A stretch of DNA of 64,000 nt from Fragum whitleyi. Its lineage: Eukaryota > Mollusca > Bivalvia > Cardiida > Cardiidae. Of this stretch, positions 1 to 12,741 are shown piece after piece. Position 1 is the stretch's first letter. Each line of letters begins with the position of its first letter. The DNA lies in assembly GCA_948146395.1 (NCBI GenBank), contig OX411557.1, forward strand, positions 36,806,077-36,870,076. The letters run 5' to 3'. The notes beneath the pieces are model-generated. The model had not been told where the DNA came from. It worked only from the letters and a program-made list of their open reading frames with translations, and searched no databases. The position numbers and the translations under genes were made by a program.

Positions 1-7
1 TGCTCAA

Positions 8-95
8 AAACACTACCCACCGGTGGGGTTCGAACCCGAAAACATCCGATTGCGAATCGAGCACACTAACAACTCGACGATTGAGTCGGGCAAAA
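8..95 (-). repeat. tRNA-like SINE head remnant
   Basis: Read on the minus strand, this segment has a box-A-like stretch (ATCGTCGAGTTG) followed about 35 bases later by a good box B (GGTTCGAACCC), as in a tRNA or tRNA-derived SINE head. The anticodon arm can be drawn with a loop reading CGC, but the acceptor stem does not pair well. I therefore read it as a decayed SINE head rather than a tRNA gene. No SINE body was recognised next to it, and the window edge limits what can be seen. Confidence 0.4.
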
Positions 96-253
96 GATCA
101 CGATATATTTTGTCAATGTAAACATTTCAATAATGGTCAATGGTTATAAATGATAAGTGAAGCAGAAATCATACTTCACATGATTATTTGTTGGGACAAG
201 GAACTTCCATTGGTACAAAATGCATAACCTTTGTTTAATTGTATGGGATTTAA

Positions 254-505
254 GCCGCCTATAACAGTTTTACAGATATATCACGGGGGCTGGAGCACCT
301 AACAATGAATTCCTGGTATTTCCTTACGGTACTACAATCACATCCTTTCCTAGCCTCCAGCTGCTATCCAATGCAGGTGTACGATTATCAACCCATCGGT
401 GGGAGACAACTTGACGGAACAGACGAGAGTTACAATCGGGTATCGAAACCGGAACCTGTTGAATTATGGACCGGAGCGCTACCACTGCTCTATGAATGCG
501 GTTTC
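254..505 (-). mobile_element. tRNA-derived SINE, full length, diverged
   Basis: On the minus strand it starts with a tRNA-like head (box A TAGAGCAGTGG, box B GGTTTCGATACCC). A body follows that is also present at 12.5, 61.1 and 62.6 kb (shared words: GGAGGCTAGGAAAGGATGTG, GTGCTCCAGC), then the 3' module with ATATCTGTAAAACTG. The same head-body-tail order recurs in the other copies. It fits the mollusc V-SINE group (RUDI-like), a name recalled and not tested. Any target-site duplication is no longer clear. Confidence 0.72.
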
Positions 506-2458
506 ATGATATTGCTCAAAAGTCTTTTTAAAGGCATTTTTTGTGAAATAAAAATAATCGAGGCGGTCACGGAATATCAAATGTGATGTAAAAGGCAGAT
601 GTAGAAACTAGTGACATGCAACAGAGAATTAATGTAAGATGTTATTAATTTTTACTGATATTCATGTCATTTTTTGAATTCGGTTTTGAGAAAATTCCTT
701 CCTTTGTTGCTATTTAAGCATAATACTAGCTTCCGTATTCGTGCACCAGACCACAATTTCAAAGAACAAAAGGGCCAAAATAGCTCGAGACCGCTAATGT
801 TGATTTAAACGGTCCAGTGGCTGTCTGTGAAGAACCATTCATGTTATTGAAAAAAGTTTTATACTTTATGAGACAAATGATTTTGACGAGTGTCACCAAA
901 GGAAATCTTGGAAAAAATTCATTAAAATTGGCCGAGTGTTCAGGATGTCAATCAAAGAGTTCACATTGACAAAATATCATTCCCTGCAACAACCATGTTT
1001 GTAAGCAAATCGGAATTTCGTAAATAATTTATTAGCCCCCCTGGCCGAAGGCACATTAAATCTTACCGTATACAAACATGACTGACGTTAACTCAGACGA
1101 TCCAGATCGCGGGGACACTTCATGTTTATATACAGCTAACTTGTACACTTTATGTTGTGGCTAGCTTTTGAAACTCATATGCGGATGCGACCAAGACTGT
1201 TCTCCACGACATTGTGCATCATCTCGAAGAGAATAAAATCATATTTATACTATGCTGGTTGGTAATCATGTAGTGTTAATACTTTTCAAAGTGTTTTGTT
1301 TTATTCTCTGAATTTATCAAATTTCCGTGTGGAATTAACACTAAAAGATGTAAAAAAGATATATGTTTCCAGCGAAATGTATTGATTGGAAAACTGAATT
1401 CAGAAATAAACAATACAATAATAAGATATTGATAGAGCATAACATTACCATTGCACTTCGAATTTTATGACATCTTTGATATAAGGATTTATCGAAGAAA
1501 ATATGACGTATGTTTGCTTACCTCATTTGTTAAAGGGGGCCGAACTTACATGTAGAGGCGATTATGTGTCTACACATCACCATCTTGTAGAAAAAAATGA
1601 AATAACTGTTGGAAAAAAAATGGTTTCCAAACTTTCCATTATGATCCATTTGAAGAAGGAATGCCGGCTGTTGTATTAGTATCTAGTTTTTATTTATTTT
1701 TTTATCTTTTTTTTTAGATATCCGAACAAGATTTATATTTTAAACTTTTCGCAGCAAACTCTTTTAAATTTAACAGTGTACATTAAGAAATAAGCATATT
1801 CATACATTTTTAGTGTTGTAAAGTATTCGACTAAGTGATGTACAATAGGTATTCGCCTATTCGGTTATTGAAAATCTTAAGTATGAGCCATTATCTGAAT
1901 AGGTGTTAATCATTTTAGAAAATCACAAATACATAACGCAGAACGTATTTCTTATTACGCTAATTTTAGATCCAGGAAGGCGGAGTTAAAGGAACTTTAA
2001 GACAGAACCTTGTAATTCAGAACATAGTTAACGTCCAATCAAAATTTCACCAGATAATTTGTCTTCGGACAACCTGGTGTATATACTTATTTTACAGTTT
2101 GCCTGGTTAATCATTTGCAAAATATATATGACCAAAGGTATCCGGTGAAAAATGGAATTGAATCATTACGTTAATTACGATACAACTACACCTTGGGGTT
2201 TTATAAAGTTCTATATATTATTTGGATGGGTTCTTGCACGTTATAGGAGACGAAAACTGTCTTATGCACCAAGAGATAACCCTTCTGGCCAGAGATAGTA
2301 AGTACATAAAAAGAAGTTAGAATATATAAGATAAGGTCCCCTTTTTATTTGTGTACGTATTCAAAAGTAATTACAAAATGCTGCAACCTTTAATTAACAC
2401 CGCTGTTAAAATTTGGCGACTCCATTGTATCTTTATAAATTTCGACTTCTTAAAATTG
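506..2458. other. no gene or clear repeat recognised
   Basis: AT-rich sequence with only short frames, stop codons in all frames, and T- and A-runs around 1.6-1.75 kb. No protein motif, RNA gene or bounded repeat was seen. Confidence 0.5.
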
Positions 2459-2625
<167 letters not shown>

Positions 2626-3567
2626 ACGGAAGAAAAGAAGAACTTTGACTTCACACGCCTTTGATTTAATAATTTAATAAATAGATAAAAGTATAATATT
2701 TGGTTTATCACCAAACGCGTTTCGCCTTTCGGCTCATCAGTGAAAACGTCGTTATATATATATTTATATATAAGACCGTTGTTAAACAGATACGCCTCGC
2801 TTGACAACAACATAAAAAAGTTCACAAATTTTTATTTAGTTATGGATAAGAGTACCCATTTCGCAAATGAGCTTTTCTTCAATGCCCACACAATAAATCA
2901 GTCAAAAAAAATGTGTTCATGTTTTGAGAAACATCTGTAGAAAACCACTCACATCGCATGGTTGGAGATTGGGTGGGGGCAAGAATTTATAGTTTGATCA
3001 TGATGAAAACCTGCCTGAAAGAGGATCAAACTTGGCAATAAATGATTAAGGTCGATTGCTGAGTTATAGTAGATGCGGAAATCATTAAGTTGGCTTTCAA
3101 AGAAAAATTGCTTATGACTCGTCATTTTGGGCGTAGTACAGGATTCCTCATGCCAACCAGATTTGTTTAACGTAGGTATGCTGATGATTTACAGGTCCTT
3201 CGCTTATGGTCAAACAACAGTACGACTTGATGTCGGATCGTTGTCTGCGCAGTAACGAGCAAAGACTAAAGCACATTGGAAGTTGCACCAGTCTTTGAAA
3301 TTCAATCGAAAAACTGTTCAAAACAGCTTAAACGTTTTTAAAACCACCCTTTAATTTTCAGAAATAGTTTAATATAAGTATTGAAACAGTTACGCCTACT
3401 TTTATTGGGTCACCTCCGAAGACCAAGTTTTAGTGAATAACGTTATTAAAGAATCTTTGACGTCTGCAATATTTTAAAAATTTTGAAACGGTTTATTGCT
3501 ATGTGCTAAAATGTTTTTCATTGCACATTTTCACCAAACCTTTGTGTAACAGATCCACAAGCTTATG
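2626..3567. other. no gene recognised
   Basis: Unique-looking AT-rich DNA with no frame longer than about 65 codons and no recognised motif. A short TA run lies at 2753-2772. Confidence 0.45.
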
Positions 3568-3750
3568 AGGACACGTTTACTAAAAAGGCGTTGCTACGGA
3601 ATGGAACATTGAACATAACAGTGTTAATATCGATTTTGATAAGAAAGTCGGTTTTGACAGGTATTACGTAAGAACATGCAATTCAGTCATAAACGTTTAA
3701 GTTAATTAGAGAACATATTTTTATAGACGTTACTTTTGTAGTTAAGTATA
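3568..3750 (+). repeat. dispersed repeat R1, copy 1
   Basis: Resembles 18258-18440 in the same orientation. Shared landmarks in order are CGTTTACT-AAAAAG-CGTT-CTACGGAA, a GTCGGTTTTGACAGG-like word, an AAACGTTTAAG-like word, and GACGTTACTTTTG-AGTT-AGTATA. The copies are clearly diverged. Family identity and ends are unknown. Confidence 0.6.
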
Positions 3751-3756
3751 TATATT

Positions 3757-3860
3757 GGCGCAAAGCAAGAATCGGTACAATCATGGAATCGTTCTTCGCA
3801 AAAAAAAAGAATTCCTCCTTTATACGCTTAATCTAGAATTGTACCGGACAATTAAAGAAT
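3757..3860. repeat. diverged foldback repeat
   Basis: Contains GCGCAAAGCAAGAATCGGTACAAT and, about 60 bases on, TCTAGAATTGTACCGG, which are partly inverted with respect to each other. The words match the cleaner foldback at 4404-4456, so this is probably an older copy of the same small family. Confidence 0.4.
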
Positions 3861-3870
3861 CTTGCAAGGA

Positions 3871-3891
3871 GGGGGGGGGGGGGGGGGGGGG
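3871..3891. repeat. poly-G tract of 21
   Basis: Uninterrupted run of 21 G preceded by AAGGA. It could form G-quadruplexes, and its exact length is unreliable in most sequencing data. Confidence 0.95.
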
Positions 3892-4403
3892 TATCGAATT
3901 TTTACCAGAGGAAGACTCAAAGTAGGAATAGTATTGGAATGTATAGGGCACTGTGGTTAAATAATGCCTAAAATTATTACCCGAACAATTTTGTAAGAAA
4001 AATAAGTATGATATCTTCTTATTTATTAAGGCAATGATTTAATAGAATTTTAAACGCTTGGAAACATATTACTAGAGGTATATAACAATTTTTTTACTTA
4101 TTCGTTTACGACTTTTTTGCTTTTTGCTTATCTCATTATCACTTACGATTGACTGCAGTTGGCCATTAAAAACCCTTAGCAAAGAAATGCTTTGTCTTTA
4201 TACATACAGAAAAAAGGAAGATTTTTTAGATGAATAAATAAGTGAATTTCTTAGATAAAAAAAATCTGATTCAAATCTAAATCATAAAATATACAACAAC
4301 AACAGAACAGACACGCATATTATTTACTATTTCAACAATCCTTACAATTTCAAAAAATCTAAGTTTACGATGAAACAATAACAAATGTTCTTACTTTGTC
4401 CAA

Positions 4404-4456
4404 ATTCTTACTTTGCGCACGTAAAATTCTAGAATCGTACTGCGCAAAGTAAGAAT
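4404..4456. repeat. perfect-stem hairpin (foldback)
   Basis: ATTCTTACTTTGCGCA at the left is exactly complementary, in inverted order, to TGCGCAAAGTAAGAAT at the right, giving 16 bp arms. The 21-base centre contains TTCTAGAA and is itself nearly palindromic. Nearby TTCTTACTTTG (4388) and CCTTCTTTGTGCAG (4484) suggest a larger element. Confidence 0.75.
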
Positions 4457-4620
4457 TATTACTAGGCCCGACAACGTGATAATTCCTTCTTTGTGCAGTT
4501 CAATTCCGGAACTCTACCGATTTCTAGTTATATATGGCAAAAGCATCAAAATTGGAATTTTATTGACATATATGATAAACCCCTATTTCTATATAAACTT
4601 TCTTCTGTATTTCATTTCAG

Positions 4621-4736
4621 GTACTCATGAGATACAGGCGTTGTGTAAAAACAAGTGTATTCCAACTATTTTTATGGATTCATATTTGTGGGATAAAAAG
4701 TTTTACCATCGAAATTTGTCGACTAGCTTTAACTAA
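4621..4736 (+). other. possible terminal exon fragment, unrecognised
   Basis: A pyrimidine-rich tract ending TTTCATTTCAG (to 4620) is a good splice-acceptor look-alike. The frame after it stays open for 38 codons (begins THEIQALCKNKC, contains FMDSYLWDKKFY) to a TAA. No upstream exon, domain or polyadenylation signal supports it, so chance is a strong alternative. Confidence 0.12.
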
Positions 4737-6232
4737 CAAGTGGACAAAAACAAAACAAATTAGCGAATTGAACATCATATATAAAAGGATATATTGTTAT
4801 AATTAATTTGAGACTTTGTACGGTAATTATATTTTCGAATTATTCGTCAATATTATCGATACATTTGATTAAATGGCAAAAATAAAAATACAATATTGAA
4901 CCTGTCTGTTACATCAAATTAGAGATAGAGTGTTAGTAAAATGTAAGAAAATATTGATGTTTCTTTTTCTTTTTTAAAAAAAGATAGATGTGATTATAAT
5001 TTGTAGTGTGTGTAGAAAAAAAAGTTGAAGATAGATGACACAAATATGATGAGTATTGATTACTCATCTTAGAAAAATTATTTTATTTCTGACAATTTCA
5101 TTTTTGGTGAAATTCCACAGTAAATGTTGTTAGCTGTTGTTATGAATGTTTCTTGTAAACAGGTTTTAAATGAACGTGCAAGTTTTCACACGACAAAAAT
5201 ACTTGGGCTTTTATATCTTTATAAATGGAATTCATTCGTAGTGAAATTGTTCTTATCTTTTAATCTCAAATAATTTTAGTATCATAAAAGTCTTTTAAAC
5301 AATTACTCAAATCTGCATTTCTTTTTAAACACAGCTGCTTTAACAAATCGAGGTTATCGTTTAAAGAGATTTCAACTCAATTTGAAGGATTCAAACGAAT
5401 TTTAACAAACGGACACAATTTTTACCTTTGACGTTCGGATTTTTTTAATCAGTCAATGTCAAAACCTGCATTCAGAAATTGTTCGATAAGACGTCACCAA
5501 AAAAGTGCAAATATAATTCAAAATCCATTTTATACTAATCAGTGACATGTACGGATACTCTGTACCCGAAGCATTTTTCCATGAATGGCAGAAGCGTCAA
5601 ATGAAAGATTTGAACATAACAGGTATATGTAATGTATTGTTTGAAGTAAATATAAAGAACAGATTTTTATCGCCTGAACTCTTCCAAACCACAGAAAAGA
5701 AATATTCTTTCGGCGTTTATTCAATTCTAACAAAGGAACACATAATTTTCAGTCATATAAAATAAAGTCTTATCGTCCCTGTTTAAAGTTTTAGCATTTT
5801 CGAAAGAAGTTTCATGAAGGGTTTTTGAAAAAACTAAATCTTTTTATGAGGGGCAATTTCCAGTTCTTTCTTTAGGGAAGAATAAATTTTGATTGGATTG
5901 ATCATTGTGACAGGACAGACTTTAATAGAATGCGGTTCCTAGAATGTGAAAAGAAAAATCACTTTGGTTCTTTCACATGTTTTATGAAGGATCATTCCCA
6001 TTTCAAATAGGTTCCATTCTTTGTTCAGACAAGTATTCTGACAAAATTTCACGCAGATAGAATAATATGCGTGGCGTTTAGGGTGTTTAGAAGAAATTAC
6101 TCATTAAGACCCCTACTTCTGCTACTTCAAATGGATCATTTATTATTTCAATAGGCACCTTCGTTTGATAAGCCATGCATTATGTCCGAGTTAATGAAGA
6201 TTAGGCAATATTAGTGGCCTATAAAGTCATAT
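4737..6232. other. no gene recognised
   Basis: Mostly unique-looking AT-rich DNA. A 72-codon frame at 5547-5765 has no recognisable domain. From about 5.8 kb the sequence takes on the look of decayed repeat monomers, without clear ends. Confidence 0.4.
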
Positions 6233-6506
6233 AACAAGAGCACCGCTTACAGATGCCTACGCCCGGCCGTTGAGTGCTGGATTGTGGATAAAAATCTAAG
6301 TCGAAAAAGGGACATAATTTGCCCAAAATGAATCTAGAATTATCTCTCTTGATATTATAGGTTGCTCTTTTGATGGTGAGTTTCAATGAAATGCCTTCAG
6401 TGGAACCAGAGATATTATAAAATCTCAAAGTTTACGCACGACCACAACAACGACGACGACGACACAACGGCTCGGGTTCACTTTGAAAACAGCCGAGCTG
6501 AAAAAT
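6233..6506 (+). mobile_element. AACAAGAG-headed short element, full length
   Basis: Starts AACAAGAGCACC with a short hairpin-like head and carries a central block with GGGACATAATTTGCCCAAAATG and GGTTGCTCTTTTGATGGTGA. It then has a GACCACAACAACGACGACGACG stretch and ends TTCACTTTGAAAACAGCCGAGCTGAAAAA. I recognise the order head, GGGACATAATTTG, TTGCTCTTTTGATGGTGA, (GACGC)n and GAGCTgAAAAA as a very common bivalve repeat. It has no protein-coding capacity. The tail hairpin (CTTTGAAAACAGC) suggests a non-autonomous element, class not decided. Confidence 0.65.
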
Positions 6507-6949
6507 GTAAAAACAAATCTATTGTACACAATTTCAAATGGATTATTTCTATTTTGTTTTTGCTTCATTCTTATGACCCGAAAAACATTCTCACTGTGAT
6601 TCATAAAGACCAAGTCATAATTGTGGCATCCAGAGGTTAAACAAGACAGTTGCATTAACACCCCGTTTCTCGTGATTTCAAATGACTCCCTCCCACTTTC
6701 TGTAGGAATCATGATTGTGACTTAGAAGATATTTTCAGTTTCATTAAAATCGAGCTATATTTATGGTATTTTTTAGACTGTAATAACTTAAACTCTGAAC
6801 ATCTGACGATAGCTCACATTGAGCAATAGGGTAAGCTAAAAGTGACAGCAAATTTTGTGAATCTTTCTCAATTGAACTTTTATATTCATACTTAGTGATA
6901 TATTTATTATATAATATGAATACTACCTCGGTGTTGCTCCTTTTGAGTT

Positions 6950-7660
6950 CACCTAAGCGCACGTTAGGGGTAGCACTTGGTATCACCGTGAGTCCGTCGT
7001 GCGTCGTCAGTCGTCCACCGTCAACAATTTAAAACTTCTTCTCTGAAACCGATTTTTATGAAATTTTGCCCGAATGTTCCTTGGGTGACCCTCATCTAAA
7101 ATTGTTCACAAATTTCTGATTTGCCCATAAATTGTGGCCACGCAGACCTTGGCATTTTTTTACTTTGAAATCTTTTGAAATCGAGGTAGTCAAAATTAAA
7201 ATTGTATGACACTATTAATCATGAAATCAAAGGTGTAACACTGGGAGCAAAGTATAATGTACCCTTTTATATAATGCCGAATGTGGTCGCATATTGGTAT
7301 CAATATTTCTGTCCGTAAGTCCATCCGTTAGTCTGTAACTATTTTGTGAACGCAACTCATACATTTATGGTCGATTTGTATGAAAATATCACAGAATGAT
7401 GTTCCTAGTCACCTGACCTGACCTGGGTTTTGTGATGTATTTGGCTTTATCAAAGGGAAAGGGAGCCTTTAAACCCACATTCTAGTGAACACAACTTATC
7501 AATCTACTTGTCGGATTTTAAAAAAAATATTCCAGGTCAGCCTTCCTAAATAACTAGGTTTCGTATTTTTTCCACTTTTATGAAGGAAATAAAGCAGAAG
7601 ATCTTTTAAATAGCGACCGGTGAACTTTGTTGACATTTTGGAAATAAATGGTAGGGATTT
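6950..7660 (+). repeat. decayed monomers of the AGCTCACCTGAGC family
   Basis: Begins with a GTCCGTCGTGCGTCGTCAGTCGTCC-type stretch and has blocks such as CTTCTTCTCTGAAACC, GTTCCTTGGGTGACCCTC and TTTGCCCATAAATTGTGG. Equivalent blocks are found inside the modular elements at 43.7 and 46.0 kb. Neither end is intact. Confidence 0.45.
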
Positions 7661-8088
7661 TACGCAGGTGTATCCTTTAAGTCGATTTAATGTATATTGT
7701 GGGTGGTTATAAATGGAATCATTTTAGGTCATATGCTATTTACCTCCCTTTTTGTTACTGGTCTTCATTTATAAGAGGGTGTGAAATCTAATCTCTATCA
7801 TAGGATTTTATCTATTGTTCTTCGATATCGGACCCTAGCTGAACAAAGTCTGAAATCAGTAAGCCTACACGTGACACAATCAACAAAGGTAAAGTAATAG
7901 AAAAGAAGCATAATATATGCCACCGCTAATGGCATATGTCTTTTTTGATTTCCTAAATGGTAAAATATAAGGCTGTGACATTATACGATGTGCGGCTTAT
8001 TGCCTTAAAATAAACTTCCCAATTTTGGAATGGAAGGAATGGAAGGATGGAATATATTTTCAAGCAACAACAATAAATATAAATAAAT
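7661..8088. other. no gene recognised
   Basis: Unassigned sequence. A few imperfect GGAATGGAA repeats lie at 8028-8052. Confidence 0.4.
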
Positions 8089-8550
8089 AAACAAGAGAGT
8101 CAATGGCACCGTGTCGCTCACCTGAGATAATATCCTTTAACCTAGATCTGTATGAGCAACCCAGGAAAAAGAGATTTTCAATGACTGTTTCGGACCTGGT
8201 TAAGAAAGAGAAGGAGAGAAGAAAAGGGGAAGAAACCCCTGGTGACAAAATAGTCATGAAAGCCATGATTTTAGCTATCTCGATGAAGGTCTATGAGTAG
8301 ATCATACGTTCAATTCAGTAGGGCTTGATATTCATCAGAAGGATCATGAATTTAGCTCATTTGATCCCGGTCATTTCCCTGGTCCTTAGTTTTTGGTTAT
8401 TTTGAAAGAAGATCCCCCAAGGAAAATTCCTGTAAATATTTTGGTGTTAATCGGCCCTCGAGTTTAGGAGAAGATATCGTTTGAACATTGTTGATGGATG
8501 CCGGACGGAGGTTGATCACAATAGCTAACATGAGCATTTCGACCTCTATA
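8089..8550 (-). mobile_element. modular element A, short complete copy
   Basis: In minus orientation the 5' end is at 8550, with hairpin halves around GAAATGCTCATGTTAGCTATTGTGATC followed by a CCGTCCGGCATCC-like word. The 3' end is at 8089, with CTCAGGTGAGCGACAC and CTCTTGTTT. This matches the ends seen at 15.6-16.5, 25.4-26.5 and 43.7-44.3 kb. The interior is only ~400 bp and codes for nothing recognisable; the 65-codon frame in it is incidental. Confidence 0.6.
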
Positions 8551-9636
8551 GGATGGACACGTATAAGATCAAGCTTTGTTTTCTAAATGAATGGGACCAA
8601 GCATAACATGTCATGTGGTTGACGACAAACTATGATATTTCAATCGTGAATTGTTGCACTCTGATTGGTTTCCCAATTGGCGCTGCTCCAATGTTTTTGA
8701 AAACAAATTTCTTGTAAAGTTACTTTGCATTCACATTAAAAATGCCCGACTTAAACGACTTAGTAGGTCACAGTGACGATTGCATACTTGGCGAAGAAAA
8801 TGGATGGGAAGGTGTTTTTTGTTGTTGTGGATTTTGGGGTTATTTTCGTTACAAGTTTTTAAAGAAAAGGTAAAGAAATTACAGCAACAACGAAAGTAAA
8901 ATTGAATGATATGCAATGACAGTTAATATAAAAGATAAAATCATCGTTAAATACATGTATGTAAATACATATTATTTATATAAAAGAAACAGAACACGTG
9001 TATTACACAAAAAACAAATGTAGACTGACCAATTACTTCATACTAAATATAGAAAAAAAAAAAACAAATTAATCACTACAATCTTGAAAACAAAGTTAGC
9101 AACAACAGTCTGGGATCTAATTAGCTGGTTACTGAGGAAATGTTTATTTCAACAAGGTTGTGCTGAGAGTTGTTTTCATATTTTGTACACTATACGAGGA
9201 CTGTCAAAAACATTTTGGCAAGAGATCTTTAACTCATTCAGTATATTTTCGATGATTTTGAATGATAATAGCTAAAGTTCTTAAGCTGATTGACTGTGTA
9301 CTAAACGATTCAAATATTGAGGTTTCAAATTTATACATTCACTTGTTTGTTGTTGGCAAAATTACCATGACATAGTCCATATTTATTCCTCATTATTCCG
9401 GAAAAAAATATTGAAACATTTTAAAATTTACAGTGAATCAAATTGTCCTTTTTTCAATATATTACTATTTTGTACAAAGTACTGTACTACATGGAAGTAG
9501 GCTGAGTGAAAACAATATCACTTCTTATTTATGTAAAACCTTATCCTACTATATATGGATAATTTCCCCTTTTCTTTTGCGAACCAATTTACACTTACGA
9601 CAAATTGTGCTAGTACGAGTTTTCAAATATAAGGAC
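8551..9636. other. no gene recognised
   Basis: AT-rich sequence with short frames only. A-runs occur at 9053-9064. No repeat boundary was identified. Confidence 0.4.
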
Positions 9637-10795
9637 CATAGTGGTTGTTTATCGCTCACCTGAGTGAGCTCGCTCAATTATTTAAAGCAAACTTTGAAAT
9701 GATTGGATAAATGACCTAGTTGAAACAGTGATGTTTATTCTATACAAAAAGAAAACCCGGCAAATTTTTGGTCGATTTGGCTAAAAAGGTATCATCCTGA
9801 GTGTATACAAGGTGTTTTTTTTAGATTTGATCCTGCACCCTAAATTTTTATACTAATTGACCAATTTTCGAACTCTTCCTTGAGTACATTGAGACTAAAC
9901 GGCTGGTTGATCGGACAAAAATGTGGCCTCTAGATTGCATTAAAGCTTATTCTACAATTTTCTTAGTTTAAGATTTCAGCAAACCGATTTTCGAACTTGT
10001 CGGAGATAACATAAATGCATCATTAAGAAAAAAATAAAAGTTGATTGGACAAAACATGTTGTCTCAAGAGTGCAAACAATGTTTGTAAGATTTTAAGCTG
10101 TGTCGTTTGAGGTTTTATGTCCTCAGGTTACATTAAAACACACACGGTAGCAATTTTATCGAGAGAATCATTATGACCAAATCGCAGGTAGATCAGAAAA
10201 AAATGTGGCCCATAGAGTGCATACTTCTTTTTCTCAGTTTGAACCCGTAAAGTTGGTTTTAGAATCAAGTTGACACATGTTCCAACTCATCTAAGATGTT
10301 CAAATTTGATCAGAATAATTGTCTTGATGACATCTTAGTTCAGGATGATCAGTCTTCTTTCAAAATTTCTCTAAGATTTGACCCTGTGACCTAGTTTGGA
10401 TCCAAACTGACCAATTTTCTGACTTCTTTGAGAATAGATCAAGGCAAGTATCCTGACAAAACTTTAGCTTGATCGGGCAATAATTATGGACCATACAGTG
10501 CATATTATGTTTTTCTAAGATTTGACCCAATGACAAGATTTAATTTCGACCGCGATTTCATCGAGACAAACATTCTGACCCATTTTCAGGGAGAAAAATG
10601 AGGCCTCTCAAGTCAATTCGTAGTTTTTACTTAGATTTAATTCTGTGACTAAAGTTGAACCCATTCCAAAACTTATTCGAGCTTTTATCAAGAGAATCAT
10701 CCCTGTTAACAAATTTAGATTGATTGGGTAAAAAAGTTGCTTATGAATTACAAACAAGGAGATACTTGACGGCGGACAACCAAAAGCATTCACAT
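9637..10795 (-). mobile_element. modular element with decayed monomer array
   Basis: The left edge has CGCTCACCTGAG, the reverse complement of the 3' end of family A. Inside are several diverged monomers marked by AAAATGTGGCCTCTAGA-TGCAT words (about 9917, 10050, 10199, 10482, 10594), with CTAAGATTTGACCCTGTGACC-like spacers. The right edge has GACGGCGGACAACC, similar to the proximal part of other copies. No coding capacity. Confidence 0.45.
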
Positions 10796-11340
10796 TCGTT
10801 TTATTAGTGAAATTACAGCGTTTAATATCTTAGACAATTAACAAGCTTTTAAGCTTTACAACCATTACAAAAAACGCATGCAAATGCATAGTTCAAAATA
10901 GCATATTATTTTCTCTCAGTAAGGAAGTGTCGTTGGTAGGCGCACACCGTAATGCAGTCTATTCACGCTGTAGTACATTGTAGCAATGGTTTGACCTTTC
11001 AACAAGATTTAAGTTATAAAATTTATCCCTCGGGAAACTTAATCCCCCCATTCAAGTAGGAAGGAATCCAGCTTGTGGTACGAACTTTTATATCCAGTTT
11101 ACTTTTCCGAATAGGTCCTTGTGTTTTTTCTATAAACCTCCTCATTTTGTCATATTTTTGTTGATAAAAATGAACTGTTACAGATATATAACGCTAAGAC
11201 TAGGTATTCAAGCATTAAGTTACCGTTAACTTACACAGAAAGACTACATTCAATATTGTTTATTTTTTCTGTAAAATGATAATATAAAATTAATTTCAAA
11301 GTAGCCTATTTCAAATCTTTACAACTTGTGATAAAGTTTT
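10796..11340. other. no gene recognised
   Basis: Unassigned AT-rich DNA without motif or bounded repeat. Confidence 0.4.
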
Positions 11341-12075
11341 TGAACATTATTTTTTCCACTGTACTTTTTATATACTTCCATTTGTGTGCAATGTGATGTC
11401 CGACGGGATCAATGAATTATATGCTGTGATCAAAATGGGAAAAACAAACAAACAAGATGAGTCACAAATGCTCCGTAACAGGATATTTTTATAAGAAATT
11501 TGACCTTGACGGATGGCATTGACTTTTGTCATAGCTAAATATGAATGGCATCTTTGTACATGCAAAATATGAATATTGTATTTTGAAAATGATTGAACAA
11601 TTGGAAAGAGTATTTTTTTCATTTTTATTGTACACATTTGACCTTAGAATGACCAAAGTCTACATGCATGAACTCTGACGTCAGTAGATGCAAATCATTG
11701 AAATCCTTCATCATGCAAATAATAAGTATTCTAGATTGATAAAGCATGAATGATTAAAAAAAGGTTAAGTATTTTGGTGATTTTTTTTTTTTTTTTGCGA
11801 AATTTGAAAGATGAACTCCATCTTGTCCAATGACCTTGGTATCTTCAAATGCTTATTGAATAAATATATCATTATGCCAAATATGATCACTGAAGCACAC
11901 GTAGGCTTGAAGACATTAAAAAATTCTTATTTTTGTTTTGTTTTGGCAAATTTGACCTTGAACGATAACCTTGACCTTGGAAGATGACATCTTTGGTCTC
12001 TTAATATGCGTATTGATGTGATCCATCATCCTTTCAAAGATGAGAACTAGCTAAAAGCCGTGTGCGCGACAGACC
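11341..12075 (+). repeat. diverged GACCTTGAC monomer array
   Basis: Recurrent blocks TTTGACCTTGA.., CAAATATGA-.., and a short-interval T-run mark 3-4 diverged monomers similar to those at 18.5-20.4 and 34.4-35.2 kb. A run of T lies at 11781-11797. No intact element ends. Confidence 0.5.
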
Positions 12076-12483
12076 TTTCAACCACACGTGTTGATATTTT
12101 TTTGTGGATAAATAAATAGCATTATTGAGATAACATTCTATTGTGTCTAAAAACGAGTAATGTTGAGAAATTTATAGACATGGACACTGAACATCTAGTC
12201 ACGCCGATGTTCGCCGAAGTTTTATGTAATTTCTTCCAAATGGATGAAATAATTAAATTTAGTTCAAAACTTTGGTTACCACGGCATCAAAATTGATTCT
12301 TCTAAAGAAACTGTTAAACATCCATTTTCTTCTGAATTAGAAGATCATAATTGTTTTGCCATAAGGGGTAGAGCATCTTGGGGTTTGACTTTGATTTAAT
12401 AAGCTAATTTCACAGTTCTTCATCTTCTGAACCAAAAGTCTTACAGCCTTGAAATGTGTCAGGGATCATCAGTGTTTTGACGG
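12076..12483. other. no gene recognised
   Basis: Unassigned flank between the array and the SINE. Confidence 0.35.
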
Positions 12484-12741
12484 CTTTACGCTGTTTTCAA
12501 CATTTCTTCAGTTATACCGCGACGGCTGGAGCACTAAACATGGATACCTAGTATTTCTTTCACTAGTACTACTATTACATTCTTTCCTAGTCTCAACCTG
12601 CTATCCCACATAGGTCTACGATTTTTCGACTCATTGGCGAGAGATAAAAAGTCGCAAAGAATGAGTGCCGCCGTCGGAAATCGAGCCCGGGACCTCAAGA
12701 TTGACAGTCCGACCCGTTACTAACTGCGCTATGACGGCGGC
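12484..12741 (-). mobile_element. tRNA-derived SINE, full length
   Basis: On the minus strand the head reads GCCGCCGTCATAGCGCAG... and ends ...GACGGCGGC, so the acceptor-stem region still pairs (GCCGCCGT with ACGGCGGC). Box A is TAGCGCAGTTAG and box B GGGCTCGATTTCC. The body shares GTAGACCTATGTGGGATAGC and CTAGGAAAGAATG with the copy at 62.6 kb. The 3' module reads ATAACTGAAGAAATGTTGAA. This is the best-preserved head in the window. Confidence 0.82.
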
